From positions 1-5,396 of the forward strand of contig JAJFHR010000090.1 of assembly GCA_021775515.1 (NCBI GenBank): a stretch of DNA of 5,396 nt, given 5' to 3'. Positions within the stretch are counted from its first letter, which is position 1; every line of letters starts with the position of its first letter. The position numbers and the translations under genes were made by a program. The stretch comes from Hyphomicrobiales bacterium. Lineage in GTDB: Bacteria; Pseudomonadota; Alphaproteobacteria; Rhizobiales; JAJFHR01. This document shows, piece after piece, positions 1 through 5,396 of this stretch. Below the pieces are notes generated by a model. It ran no database searches and was not told where the DNA came from. It saw only the letters and a program-made list of their open reading frames with translations.

Positions 1-1002
1 GTATACAACGCCGGCGGGCTTGGACTCCCGATCGTGATGACGGTTGGCAACCGGGCGATAGGTGCGCCGATTAACATCTGGAACGATCATACTGACGCCA
101 TGTCGGTTAAAGACGCAGGTTGGATTCAACTATTTGCCGAAACCAATCAAGAAGCCGTCGATTTGCATATTCAGGCCTTTCGTCTGGCCGAGGAATTAAG
201 TTGTCCGGTCATGGTTTGCATGGACGGATTTATCCTGACACATGCCTATGAGCGTGTTGATGTTCCGACCCAGGAGGAAGTGGATGCCTTCCTGCCTGCT
301 TATGATCCCGTACAGATCCTGGATCCCGCAGACCCCTATTCCATTGGTGCCATGGTCGGGCCGGAAGCCTTTACCGAGGTGCGATATCTTGCCCATGAAA
401 AGCAGCTTCAGGCGTTGACGCTTATTCCGGAAATTGCCGGTGTATTCAAAGAAGTTTTCGGCCGTCCGTCGGGAGGTCTGATCCACCCCTACCGCACTGA
501 GGCTGCTGAAACGGTCATGGTCGCACTTGGTTCGGTAAATGGCACGATTAAGGATGTTGTGGATGAGATGCGTGAGGCAGGTGAGGCCGTCGGTTCGATT
601 GGCATTTGCTCGTTCCGTCCATTTCCGCTTGATGAATTAAGAGCGGCATTAAGCTTTGCCAAACGTGTAATCGTAATTGAAAAGAGCCTGGCGCCGGGCC
701 TCGGCGGTGTTGTTGCCTCAAATGTCCGAATGGCTTTACGCGACGCACCCTTGCCGGTCTTCACAGTCGTTGCCGGTCTCGGTGGACGCCCGATCACGAT
801 CGCTGCACTTAAACAGGTAGTTATGAGTGCGGTGGACGGTCAATTGTCCGATGTAGAGTTTCTGGACCTCGACAAGAAAGTCGTCGAGGATGAAATCGCC
901 CGGGCGCGAAAAACCCGCCGCTCGGGGCCGACTGCCGAGAACATTCTCAAAAATCTGACCAGCGTAACAGGAGACACTGACGATCGGGGCAGGACACTAT
1001 GA
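1..1002 (+). CDS. porA: Pyruvate:ferredoxin oxidoreductase alpha subunit, 5' truncated by window edge
   Basis: This is the alpha subunit of a multi-subunit 2-oxoacid:ferredoxin oxidoreductase, which with the beta subunit converts pyruvate and CoA to acetyl-CoA, CO2 and reduced ferredoxin, or runs in reverse. The frame is open from base 1 (it reads VYNAGGLGLPIVMTVGNRAI), so the GTG at 34 is internal and the true start lies upstream; by comparison with archaeal PorA (about 390 residues) roughly the first 100 residues are missing. Seen here: the PorA signature GAPINIWNDHTD at about residues 21-32 of the visible part, followed by GWIQ and the ETNQEA segment; the transketolase-C-like domain starting near HPYRTEAAE (about residue 162); SFRPFP; and the C-terminal GLGGRPIT motif (about residues 259-266). 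The stop overlaps the next start by ATGA. The PorA/VorA type is clear; pyruvate as substrate is inferred from family resemblance, and another 2-oxoacid is possible. Confidence 0.93.
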   Translation, partial: VYNAGGLGLPIVMTVGNRAIGAPINIWNDHTDAMSVKDAGWIQLFAETNQEAVDLHIQAFRLAEELSCPVMVCMDGFILTHAYERVDVPTQEEVDAFLPAYDPVQILDPADPYSIGAMVGPEAFTEVRYLAHEKQLQALTLIPEIAGVFKEVFGRPSGGLIHPYRTEAAETVMVALGSVNGTIKDVVDEMREAGEAVGSIGICSFRPFPLDELRAALSFAKRVIVIEKSLAPGLGGVVASNVRMALRDAPLPVFTVVAGLGGRPITIAALKQVVMSAVDGQLSDVEFLDLDKKVVEDEIARARKTRRSGPTAENILKNLTSVTGDTDDRGRTL

Positions 1003-2018
1003 AACAGAAAAACGCTCAGCAACGTGTAAAATTTTACCAGACCGGCACACATACCGTCGGCAACCGGTTAATGGATGATGCAACCCGCACGGTCCAGGCC
1101 TCGATGGATCGTTCAAATGCCATTACATCGGGACACCGCGCCTGCCAGGGTTGCGGTGAAGCGCTCGGCGCGCGTTATGCCCTTGATGCTGCCATGCGGG
1201 CAAGCAAGGGGCAGCTTGTCGCCGTTAATGCAACCGGATGTCTCGAAGTGTTCACAACTCCCTATCCTGAAACCTCGTGGCAGATCCCGTGGCTGCATTC
1301 ACTGTTCGGCAATGCCCCGGCGGTCGCTGCAGGTGTAGCCGCCGCCATGCGGCGTAAAGGCCGAAGCGACGTAAAGGTGGTGGCCCAGGGCGGTGATGGC
1401 GGAACCATGGACATCGGGTTTGGCTGTTTGTCGGGCATGTTTGAACGCAACGATGATGTTTTGTACTTTTGTTATGATAACGAAGCTTACATGAACACAG
1501 GCGTTCAACGTTCATCAGCGACACCGCCGGCCGCACGCACCGCAACAACCCCCGCCGTTGGCCAAAAACCTGGAAACGTGTTTGGTACCGGCAAAAACCT
1601 GCCGCTCATTGCCATGGCTCATAACATTCCCTATGTCGCAACCGCCAGCGTTGCTGATCTTCACGATCTCGAAGCTAAAGTTGCCAGGGCGGTAGACATT
1701 GAAGGTGCGCGCTACATACACATCATGGTGCCCTGTCCGCTAGGGTGGGGCTCACAGCCGTGCGATACCATTCGCCTCGCCCGGCTGGCTGTTGAAAGCG
1801 GATTGTTTCCTTTGTTTGAAGCAGAACATGGCGAAGTTGTCAGGTCTAAAAAAATTCGCCGAAAAGTACCGGTAGAGGAATATCTACGACCCCAGCGCCG
1901 GTTCAATCATCTTTTCAAGAAGGGGCAGGAAGACACCGAGCGCCTGTCCTCCCTTCAGCGTATGGCGGATGCTAACATCCAACGGTTCAATCTCTTGGGC
2001 GAAAGGCCGAGCCCATGA
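999..2018 (+). CDS. porB: Pyruvate:ferredoxin oxidoreductase beta subunit (ThDP- and [4Fe-4S]-binding)
   Basis: This catalytic subunit binds thiamine diphosphate and the proximal [4Fe-4S] cluster that takes electrons from the hydroxyethyl-ThDP intermediate. Its 339 residues are close to the usual PorB length (about 310-330), with a slightly long N-terminus. Visible motifs are GHRACQGCGEALGAR with Cys49 and Cys52, Cys81 in NATGCLEVF, and Cys246 in VPCPLGWG; together these match the four cluster ligands of the family. The ThDP/Mg binding motif runs from GDGG (132-135) to YDNEAYMNTG (159-168). The ATG at 999 is chosen because it overlaps the alpha-subunit stop as ATGA and has a CAGGA ribosome binding site 4 bases upstream; the next Met codons (residues 25 and 36) would also keep all the motifs. 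The C-terminal 60 residues are basic. The RACQGCG form marks this as PorB rather than 2-oxoglutarate-type KorB, though substrate remains an inference. Confidence 0.95.
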   Translation: MKQKNAQQRVKFYQTGTHTVGNRLMDDATRTVQASMDRSNAITSGHRACQGCGEALGARYALDAAMRASKGQLVAVNATGCLEVFTTPYPETSWQIPWLHSLFGNAPAVAAGVAAAMRRKGRSDVKVVAQGGDGGTMDIGFGCLSGMFERNDDVLYFCYDNEAYMNTGVQRSSATPPAARTATTPAVGQKPGNVFGTGKNLPLIAMAHNIPYVATASVADLHDLEAKVARAVDIEGARYIHIMVPCPLGWGSQPCDTIRLARLAVESGLFPLFEAEHGEVVRSKKIRRKVPVEEYLRPQRRFNHLFKKGQEDTERLSSLQRMADANIQRFNLLGERPSP

Positions 2019-3652
2019 GCAAACAGCTACCCTTCGCTATCTCCCTTGATCCCGGGACAAGCCTTGCCAATCAAACCGGATCGTGGCGGACAGAAAAGCC
2101 GCTTTATGTCGACCGTCTGCCGCCGTGTAACAATGCCTGTCCGGCTGGCGAGAATATACAAAAATGGTTATTTCACGCCGAGGAAGGAGACTATGAGCGC
2201 GCCTGGCAGGTTTTGATGGAAGACAACCCGCTGCCGGGCGTCATGGGCCGTGTCTGTTACCACCCGTGTGAAACAGAGTGCAATAGGGCCCAGGTGGATG
2301 ATGCCGTCGGCATCCATGCCATAGAACGTTTCCTCGGACGCACGGCCTGGGAGCGAAAATGGAAACCGCAATTTGACGCCACACCATCTGGAAAACGGGT
2401 CCTGGTCGTGGGCGCAGGACCAAGCGGTCTCAGCGCTGCCTACCACCTGACTCGGCTGGGACATGCCGTCACCATCCGGGAGGCTGGCCCGATGGCTGGC
2501 GGTATGATGCGATTTGGCATTCCTAAATATCGTCTTCCGCGCGACGTGCTCGACTACGAGATCCAGCGCATCCTGGATATGGGCGTGGAGCTCGAACTCA
2601 ACAGCAAAGTTGACGACATTGACGCTGCTTTCGAAAAAGAAGGTTTTGATGCGGTTTTTGTCGCTGTAGGTGCCCATCTCGCCAAACGCATCAACATTCC
2701 AGCCCACGCGGCGGGTAAAATTCTCGATGCCGTGAGCCTGCTCCACGAAATGGAAACGGGAATGGAACCTCCGCAATTGGGCCGCCGCGTGATCGTTTAC
2801 GGCGGCGGTAATACGGCAATGGACGTTGCCCGCACCGCCAAAAGATTGGGTGTTGAGGAGCCCATGATTGTCTACCGCCGCTCAAGAAAGGAAATGCCTG
2901 CCCACGACTTCGAGGCTACCGAAGCCGAGGAGGAGGGCATCATGATCCATTGGCTGCGCACCATCAAACAGATTGATGATACCACCTACACCGTTGAAAA
3001 GATGAAAATTGATGCAGACGGCCGCCCGCAGCCAACCGGTGAGTTTGAAACCATTGAGGCCGATACGTTGATTTTGGCGCTGGGCCAGGATGTGGACACA
3101 GATTTCCTTGAGAGTGTGGCTGGAGTTGAGGTTGCCACGGATGGTGTCGTGAGCGTAAATGACCAGATGATGACCGGCCGCGAAGGGCTTTTTGCCGGTG
3201 GCGACATGGTGCCGGCTGAACGCACCGTCACGGTTGCCATCGGACATGGCAAAAAAGCCGCGCGTAATATTGATACCTGGCTTAGGGGCGAACCATACCA
3301 ACGCCCCGAAAAACATGAGCTCGCCAGTTTTGAGAACCTTAACTCGTGGTATTATGACGATGCCCCGCAGACAGTGCAGCCGCAACTTGACCTGGTCCGC
3401 AGGCAGTCGGGTTTCGACGAGGTATTGCAAGGCCTTACCGAGGAGAATGCGCTCTATGAGGCCCGGCGATGTTTGTCTTGCGGCAATTGTTTCGAATGCG
3501 ACAACTGCTATGGGATTTGCCCCGACAATGCGGTCATAAAACTTGGGCCGGGAAAACGTTTCCAGTTCAATTACGACTATTGTAAAGGATGTGGGATTTG
3601 TGCTGAGGAATGTCCCTGTGGCGCTATCAAGATGATTCCGGAAAATGTATGA
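2015..3652 (+). CDS. GltD-like FAD/NADPH oxidoreductase fused to a C-terminal 2[4Fe-4S] ferredoxin domain
   Basis: This is a flavoprotein that probably passes electrons between NADP(H) and the ferredoxin-reducing Por enzyme encoded just upstream. Domains in order: a GltD/dihydropyrimidine dehydrogenase-type iron-sulfur domain (about 20-115) with Cys38, 42, 81, 85 and 89; an FAD dinucleotide fold with GAGPSG at 133-138 and Glu156 ending the second strand; an inserted NADPH fold with GGGNTAMD at 263-270 and YRRSR at 287-291, whose arginines are typical of 2'-phosphate recognition; the FAD-contacting AGGD at 394-397; a linker; and a ferredoxin domain with Cys492/495/498/502 and Cys523/526/529/533, both of the CxxCxxCxxxCP form. 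An extra CxxC (486, 489) precedes it. The start overlaps the porB stop as ATGA, with GAAAGG 8 bases upstream. The ferredoxin tail replaces a separate PorD-type subunit. KorC of the NADP-dependent 2-oxoglutarate oxidoreductase of Azoarcus evansii is, from memory, a comparable partner protein. No gene symbol is safely established. Confidence 0.9.
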   Translation: MSKQLPFAISLDPGTSLANQTGSWRTEKPLYVDRLPPCNNACPAGENIQKWLFHAEEGDYERAWQVLMEDNPLPGVMGRVCYHPCETECNRAQVDDAVGIHAIERFLGRTAWERKWKPQFDATPSGKRVLVVGAGPSGLSAAYHLTRLGHAVTIREAGPMAGGMMRFGIPKYRLPRDVLDYEIQRILDMGVELELNSKVDDIDAAFEKEGFDAVFVAVGAHLAKRINIPAHAAGKILDAVSLLHEMETGMEPPQLGRRVIVYGGGNTAMDVARTAKRLGVEEPMIVYRRSRKEMPAHDFEATEAEEEGIMIHWLRTIKQIDDTTYTVEKMKIDADGRPQPTGEFETIEADTLILALGQDVDTDFLESVAGVEVATDGVVSVNDQMMTGREGLFAGGDMVPAERTVTVAIGHGKKAARNIDTWLRGEPYQRPEKHELASFENLNSWYYDDAPQTVQPQLDLVRRQSGFDEVLQGLTEENALYEARRCLSCGNCFECDNCYGICPDNAVIKLGPGKRFQFNYDYCKGCGICAEECPCGAIKMIPENV

Positions 3653-3693
3653 TTCCGACTAAAGATGTTGCCCAAGCGATGATTGAGACGTGA
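3649..3693 (+). other. Possible 14-residue leaderless micro-ORF or remnant after the por operon
   Basis: A short frame MIPTKDVAQAMIET begins with an ATG that overlaps the stop of the preceding flavoprotein gene as ATGA, the same junction seen between the other operon genes, and ends at TGA 3691-3693. A second frame, MSKTDIRSIG, starts with a GTG at 3690 that overlaps this stop as GTGA and ends at TAA 3720-3722. They could be the remains of a further operon gene that was deleted, or chance. No known protein is recognised, and frames this short often arise by accident. Confidence 0.2.
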
Positions 3694-3735
3694 GTAAAAC
3701 AGATATCAGATCAATAGGTTAATTTGCCAGGCGGT
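3653..3735. other. Convergent intergenic gap without a visible terminator
   Basis: The por operon and the hemerythrin gene point toward each other across 83 bases. I see no GC-rich hairpin followed by a T-run in either direction. The gap contains the two micro-frames and a near-direct repeat: GGTTAATTTGCC at 3718-3729, with GGTTTAACTTGCC at 3733-3745 extending into the end of the hemerythrin gene. Termination may be Rho-dependent, or read-through may make antisense RNA over the hemerythrin gene; this is inference. Confidence 0.5.
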
Positions 3736-4305
3736 TTAACTTGCCCGAGAATGCTGTTGCCCGAGGATGCACTCCTGCAGCAGCGCGAAGCGCAAACCTC
3801 CTTCCGCTGCGAGGGGATCGCGGAAACGGATAATTTTTTCATCAATCTCGAGCCAATCATCTTCCGATAAACAGCGAAGCGCGACGGGGAAGAATTCGTG
3901 CTCTTCGGCTGACATATGCGCACGTTCGCCCTGGATGAATTGGTTGGCGATGTCAATAAACGCTTCGCGCGAGATTTCGGCATCAAGAAGAACGTTTATC
4001 ACCGCGCGGGAAAATTCTCCCAGCCGTTCTGAGCACTTGTCGTGTTCTATTTCGAGGTTGAGCACACGTTCAGCGGCTTCAGGATCCCGTACCTTAAGCT
4101 TGCGCAGGATCAAATCTTCTTTTGGATGATGGCAAAGATCCGGATAGGTCAGAAAATAATCCAGCACCTCTTTGATCAAATCATAATCGGGCCGCTCGGT
4201 CCTTTTGAAAAGGTTGACTTGCTGTTCCAGCAGGTCGAGCAAAAACCCCATGGTTCTGTGTTCGTTGCGGAGAGTTTGGATAGCTTTCGCTTGATAATTG
4301 GTCAT
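3736..4305 (-). CDS. Hemerythrin-like HHE di-iron protein
   Basis: A soluble 189-residue protein of the bacterial hemerythrin (HHE cation-binding) family, expected to fold as a four-helix bundle around a non-heme di-iron site that binds O2, or possibly NO. The metal-ligand pattern is visible: His16 in NEHRTM, His59 with Glu63 in CHHPKED (HxxxE), His88 in IEHDK, and His130 with Glu134 in AHMSAEEHEFFP (HxxxE). Helices are rich in Leu, Glu and Arg; no signal peptide or membrane segment is seen, so it is cytoplasmic. The ATG at 4305 is preceded by GGAA at 8 bases spacing, an acceptable Shine-Dalgarno element. The gene stands alone, convergent to the por operon and downstream of a perfect FNR-type operator, so induction at low oxygen or by nitrogen oxides is likely. 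Possible jobs are O2 scavenging, storage or sensing, or NO/iron handling; the sequence does not decide among them. Confidence 0.9.
   Translation of the reverse strand: MTNYQAKAIQTLRNEHRTMGFLLDLLEQQVNLFKRTERPDYDLIKEVLDYFLTYPDLCHHPKEDLILRKLKVRDPEAAERVLNLEIEHDKCSERLGEFSRAVINVLLDAEISREAFIDIANQFIQGERAHMSAEEHEFFPVALRCLSEDDWLEIDEKIIRFRDPLAAEGGLRFALLQECILGQQHSRAS
3741..3772. repeat. Imperfect 16-base tandem repeat in the last codons of the hemerythrin gene
   Basis: TTGCCCGAGAATGCTG at 3741-3756 is followed directly by TTGCCCGAGGATGCAC at 3757-3772, with 13 of 16 positions identical. The unit is not a multiple of three, so its two copies are read in different frames (ILGQQ versus HSRAS), and the duplication would have changed the C-terminus of the protein. 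It lies after the metal-binding core, where a changed tail is probably tolerated. Confidence 0.6.
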
Positions 4306-4428
4306 GAGATCAATTCCGATAGTTCACCACAACGGCATTTTCACTGGTTTTAACCCGTTAAGCGTTGATCTGGATCAATTTATGCGGCGTTCCCCGGTCT
4401 ATGTGGACAACTTATCGAGTCATCACAC
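4306..4428 (-). promoter_or_regulatory. Hemerythrin gene upstream region with predicted class II FNR-type promoter
   Basis: This is the only space between the right-hand gene's stop and the hemerythrin start, so it must hold the hemerythrin promoter unless the gene is read through from upstream. Reading the minus strand, the operator centred at 4371.5 would put a class II start (operator at -41.5) near base 4330. A GAAAAT hexamer at 4342-4337, preceded by T (TGAAAAT), then falls at the -10 position and matches TATAAT at 4 of 6 bases. The leader would be about 25 bases and includes the GGAA ribosome binding site at 4317-4314. The start site is predicted, not measured. No terminator hairpin for the right-hand gene is evident here. 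Confidence 0.6.
4365..4378 (-). promoter_or_regulatory. FNR/FixK/Anr/Dnr-family operator (anaerobox)
   Basis: The plus strand reads TTGATCTGGATCAA, an exact match to the TTGAT-N4-ATCAA consensus. The dyad extends to six bases on each side of a two-base centre, as in the anaeroboxes described for rhizobial FixK and Rhodobacter FnrL. It lies 59 bases upstream of the hemerythrin start codon and no gene on the plus strand begins nearby, so the hemerythrin gene is the evident target. Which Crp/FNR-family regulator binds cannot be told from the site alone, because FNR (O2), FixK and Dnr (NO) share this consensus. Confidence 0.85.
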
Positions 4429-5396
4429 CTAGTTGAAAGGTTCAGCACGGGCAATCAGGCTGTCAAGGTTGGGCTCGTTAGGATTGCGTGGTTTGCCTGG
4501 ATGAATAATGCTGACCTGGCAACTCTCCGCCGCTTCGACGATTTCGTGGAAGGATCCGCCGTCGGCATCGAGAATATAGGCCTGCATATTGTCGTTGTAG
4601 GCAAAGAGGCGGCTGTTAATTTGCGTGCATTCGTTGCAGGTCGTACACCTGCTGGTTTCGATCCACGGCTCATCACTTTCGCTGTCACTCTCTAAACTAT
4701 CAACAGTATCGGATGTTTCTGCAATTACGCCCGCCTCGACTGGCATTGTTGCCTGCGCAGGTGGCGTAAGCGGCGGCGCTTCACTTGCCGCTGGTTGCTG
4801 CTGGTCGCTGGTCAAAGACGGCGGCGTCTCTTGCGCTCTTTCGGCTTCCCAGGCTGCCCGCTCCTGCGCCAGCAATCGTTTGGCGTGAGAATTATTAATG
4901 CCGCCTAATTCTTGCAGTTGCCGCCAGGCATCATTGCAGTGGCGCGCCGCCTCAATGATTTTATCGTCAACCTCGCTACGGCGCAGATCATCGTTCGGAC
5001 CGACAGTCAGGATGTACGGTATTTCTCCATTCTCTGTTTCAAAAGGTGTCTTCAGGCATTGGGCTGCCGGCACCATCTGCTTGCCCCAATGCGCCCGAAC
5101 ACCAGGTTTGAAATAGTGAGCATACCGCTGGTCGCAGACCGCAAAATCCACATAGGTAAAGGCGATGTCCTCGGCCTGACGCTGCAAACCCTCGTCCTCA
5201 TAGTCGAGCCCATACATCGGCCAGTCGCTTGAGACCTGCGGATTGTCCGTCAGATCGAAGCGCGAAGCCCAATCGGGCCCGGCGGAAGGATCGTATGTAA
5301 AGTTAGGAAACGCTCGCGATTCCGTGGCCGCAGCAGCCAGCAGGTAGGCAGAGACGTGCGGCACGGTCTCGACAGCTCCGGAGAATGCACAAAATA
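4429..5396 (-). CDS. C-terminal part of a larger iron-sulfur protein of unknown function, cut by the right window edge
   Basis: The frame stays open to the right edge; the ten complete codons upstream of the GTG at 5364 read FCAFSGAVET and run smoothly into the rest, so that GTG is probably internal. Numbering from it, residues 1-175 form a globular region with features that look conserved: ESRAFPNFTYDPSAGPDWASRF, so about 16-36; NPQ; DWPMY; and LQELGGINNSHAKRLL (150-165). Residues about 176-232 are a low-complexity linker rich in Pro, Ala, Gln, Glu and Ser, turning acidic at its end. Residues about 233-311 are a ferredoxin-like domain with CTTCNEC (Cys240, 243, 246) and one distant Cys282 in ESCQVSIIHPG, the pattern of a single-cluster [4Fe-4S] ferredoxin. 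The family resembles large ferredoxin-tailed proteins annotated near 2-oxoacid:ferredoxin oxidoreductase genes, but I recall this only loosely. It could be an electron-transfer partner of the Por enzyme. The function is not known. Confidence 0.75.
   Translation of the reverse strand, partial: FCAFSGAVETVPHVSAYLLAAAATESRAFPNFTYDPSAGPDWASRFDLTDNPQVSSDWPMYGLDYEDEGLQRQAEDIAFTYVDFAVCDQRYAHYFKPGVRAHWGKQMVPAAQCLKTPFETENGEIPYILTVGPNDDLRRSEVDDKIIEAARHCNDAWRQLQELGGINNSHAKRLLAQERAAWEAERAQETPPSLTSDQQQPAASEAPPLTPPAQATMPVEAGVIAETSDTVDSLESDSESDEPWIETSRCTTCNECTQINSRLFAYNDNMQAYILDADGGSFHEIVEAAESCQVSIIHPGKPRNPNEPNLDSLIARAEPFN
4432..4668 (-). other. Single-cluster ferredoxin-like domain at the C-terminus of the right-hand protein
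   Basis: The last 79 residues contain C-x2-C-x2-C followed 36 residues later by a fourth cysteine in ESCQVSIIHP. Single [4Fe-4S] ferredoxins usually have a CP at that final site; here Gln follows the cysteine instead of Pro. All four presumed ligands are present, so a cubane cluster is plausible. The segment between (LFAYNDNMQAYI) resembles the hairpin of small ferredoxins. Attachment through a long flexible linker suggests a mobile electron-shuttling module. Confidence 0.65.

Noticed and set aside
34..36. GTG as the start of the alpha-subunit gene
   Set aside because: The frame is open to base 1 and the residues before it fit PorA; the conserved N-terminal domain is clearly cut by the window edge.
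999..2018. Assignment of the beta subunit as 2-oxoglutarate:ferredoxin oxidoreductase (KorB)
   Set aside because: The GHRACQGCG, NATGCLEVF, DNEAYMNTG and PCPLGWG motifs are of the PorB/VorB type; KorB proteins instead begin with a WCPGCG-type motif.
2168..2776. A 202-codon open frame on the minus strand
   Set aside because: It lies wholly antisense to the well-supported flavoprotein gene, has no recognisable domain and reflects codon bias of the sense gene; the same holds for the 182-codon minus frame at 2882-3430.
3653..3735. A bidirectional intrinsic terminator between the convergent genes
   Set aside because: No stem of useful length and GC content with a following T-run was found on either strand.
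4172..4185. A second FNR-like site, TTGATCAAATCATA, inside the hemerythrin gene
   Set aside because: Only the left half-site matches; the right half is TCATA instead of ATCAA, and the position is internal to coding sequence.
4042..4353. A 103-codon plus-strand frame overlapping the hemerythrin gene and its upstream region
   Set aside because: It is antisense to the HHE metal-ligand coding sequence and shows no protein-like motif.
5362..5364. GTG as the start of the right-hand gene
   Set aside because: The frame continues open to the window edge, there is no clear ribosome binding site, and the upstream residues blend into the same kind of sequence.

Overview
The window is a bacterial chromosome segment of moderate GC, most likely from a member of the Pseudomonadota. 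The lineage guess rests on the type of genes present and on a perfect FNR/FixK/Anr-class operator; an alphaproteobacterium such as a Rhodospirillales relative fits, but a gammaproteobacterium cannot be excluded. Two genes run off the window, one at each edge. No RNA genes, mobile elements, CRISPR arrays or origins were seen.

Left part (bases 1-3652, plus strand): three genes chained by ATGA stop/start overlaps, so they are almost certainly one operon. They are the alpha subunit of a pyruvate (2-oxoacid):ferredoxin oxidoreductase (5' end cut off), its thiamine diphosphate/[4Fe-4S] beta subunit, and a 545-residue flavoprotein that joins an N-terminal GltD-type iron-sulfur domain, an FAD/NADPH oxidoreductase core and a C-terminal 2[4Fe-4S] ferredoxin domain. 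The simplest reading is an enzyme that couples pyruvate oxidation or synthesis to NADP(H) through its own ferredoxin module. The gamma subunit, if separate, would be upstream of the window.

Middle part (bases 3653-4428): a short 83-base gap holds two tiny overlapping reading frames of doubtful meaning. It is followed by a convergent minus-strand gene for a hemerythrin-type HHE di-iron protein. Its 123-base upstream region carries a perfect TTGAT-N4-ATCAA operator. The operator is placed so that a class II FNR-type promoter, a plausible -10 box and a short leader all fit.

Right part (bases 4429-5396, minus strand): the C-terminal end of a protein that continues beyond the right edge. A conserved-looking globular region is joined by a Pro/Ala/Glu/Ser-rich linker to a small single-cluster ferredoxin-like domain. 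I cannot assign a function.

Together the region looks like a low-oxygen redox island: an oxygen-sensitive 2-oxoacid oxidoreductase, a ferredoxin-containing protein, and an oxygen- or NO-binding hemerythrin under apparent anaerobic (FNR-family) control. The functional link between these parts is inferred from neighbourhood only.
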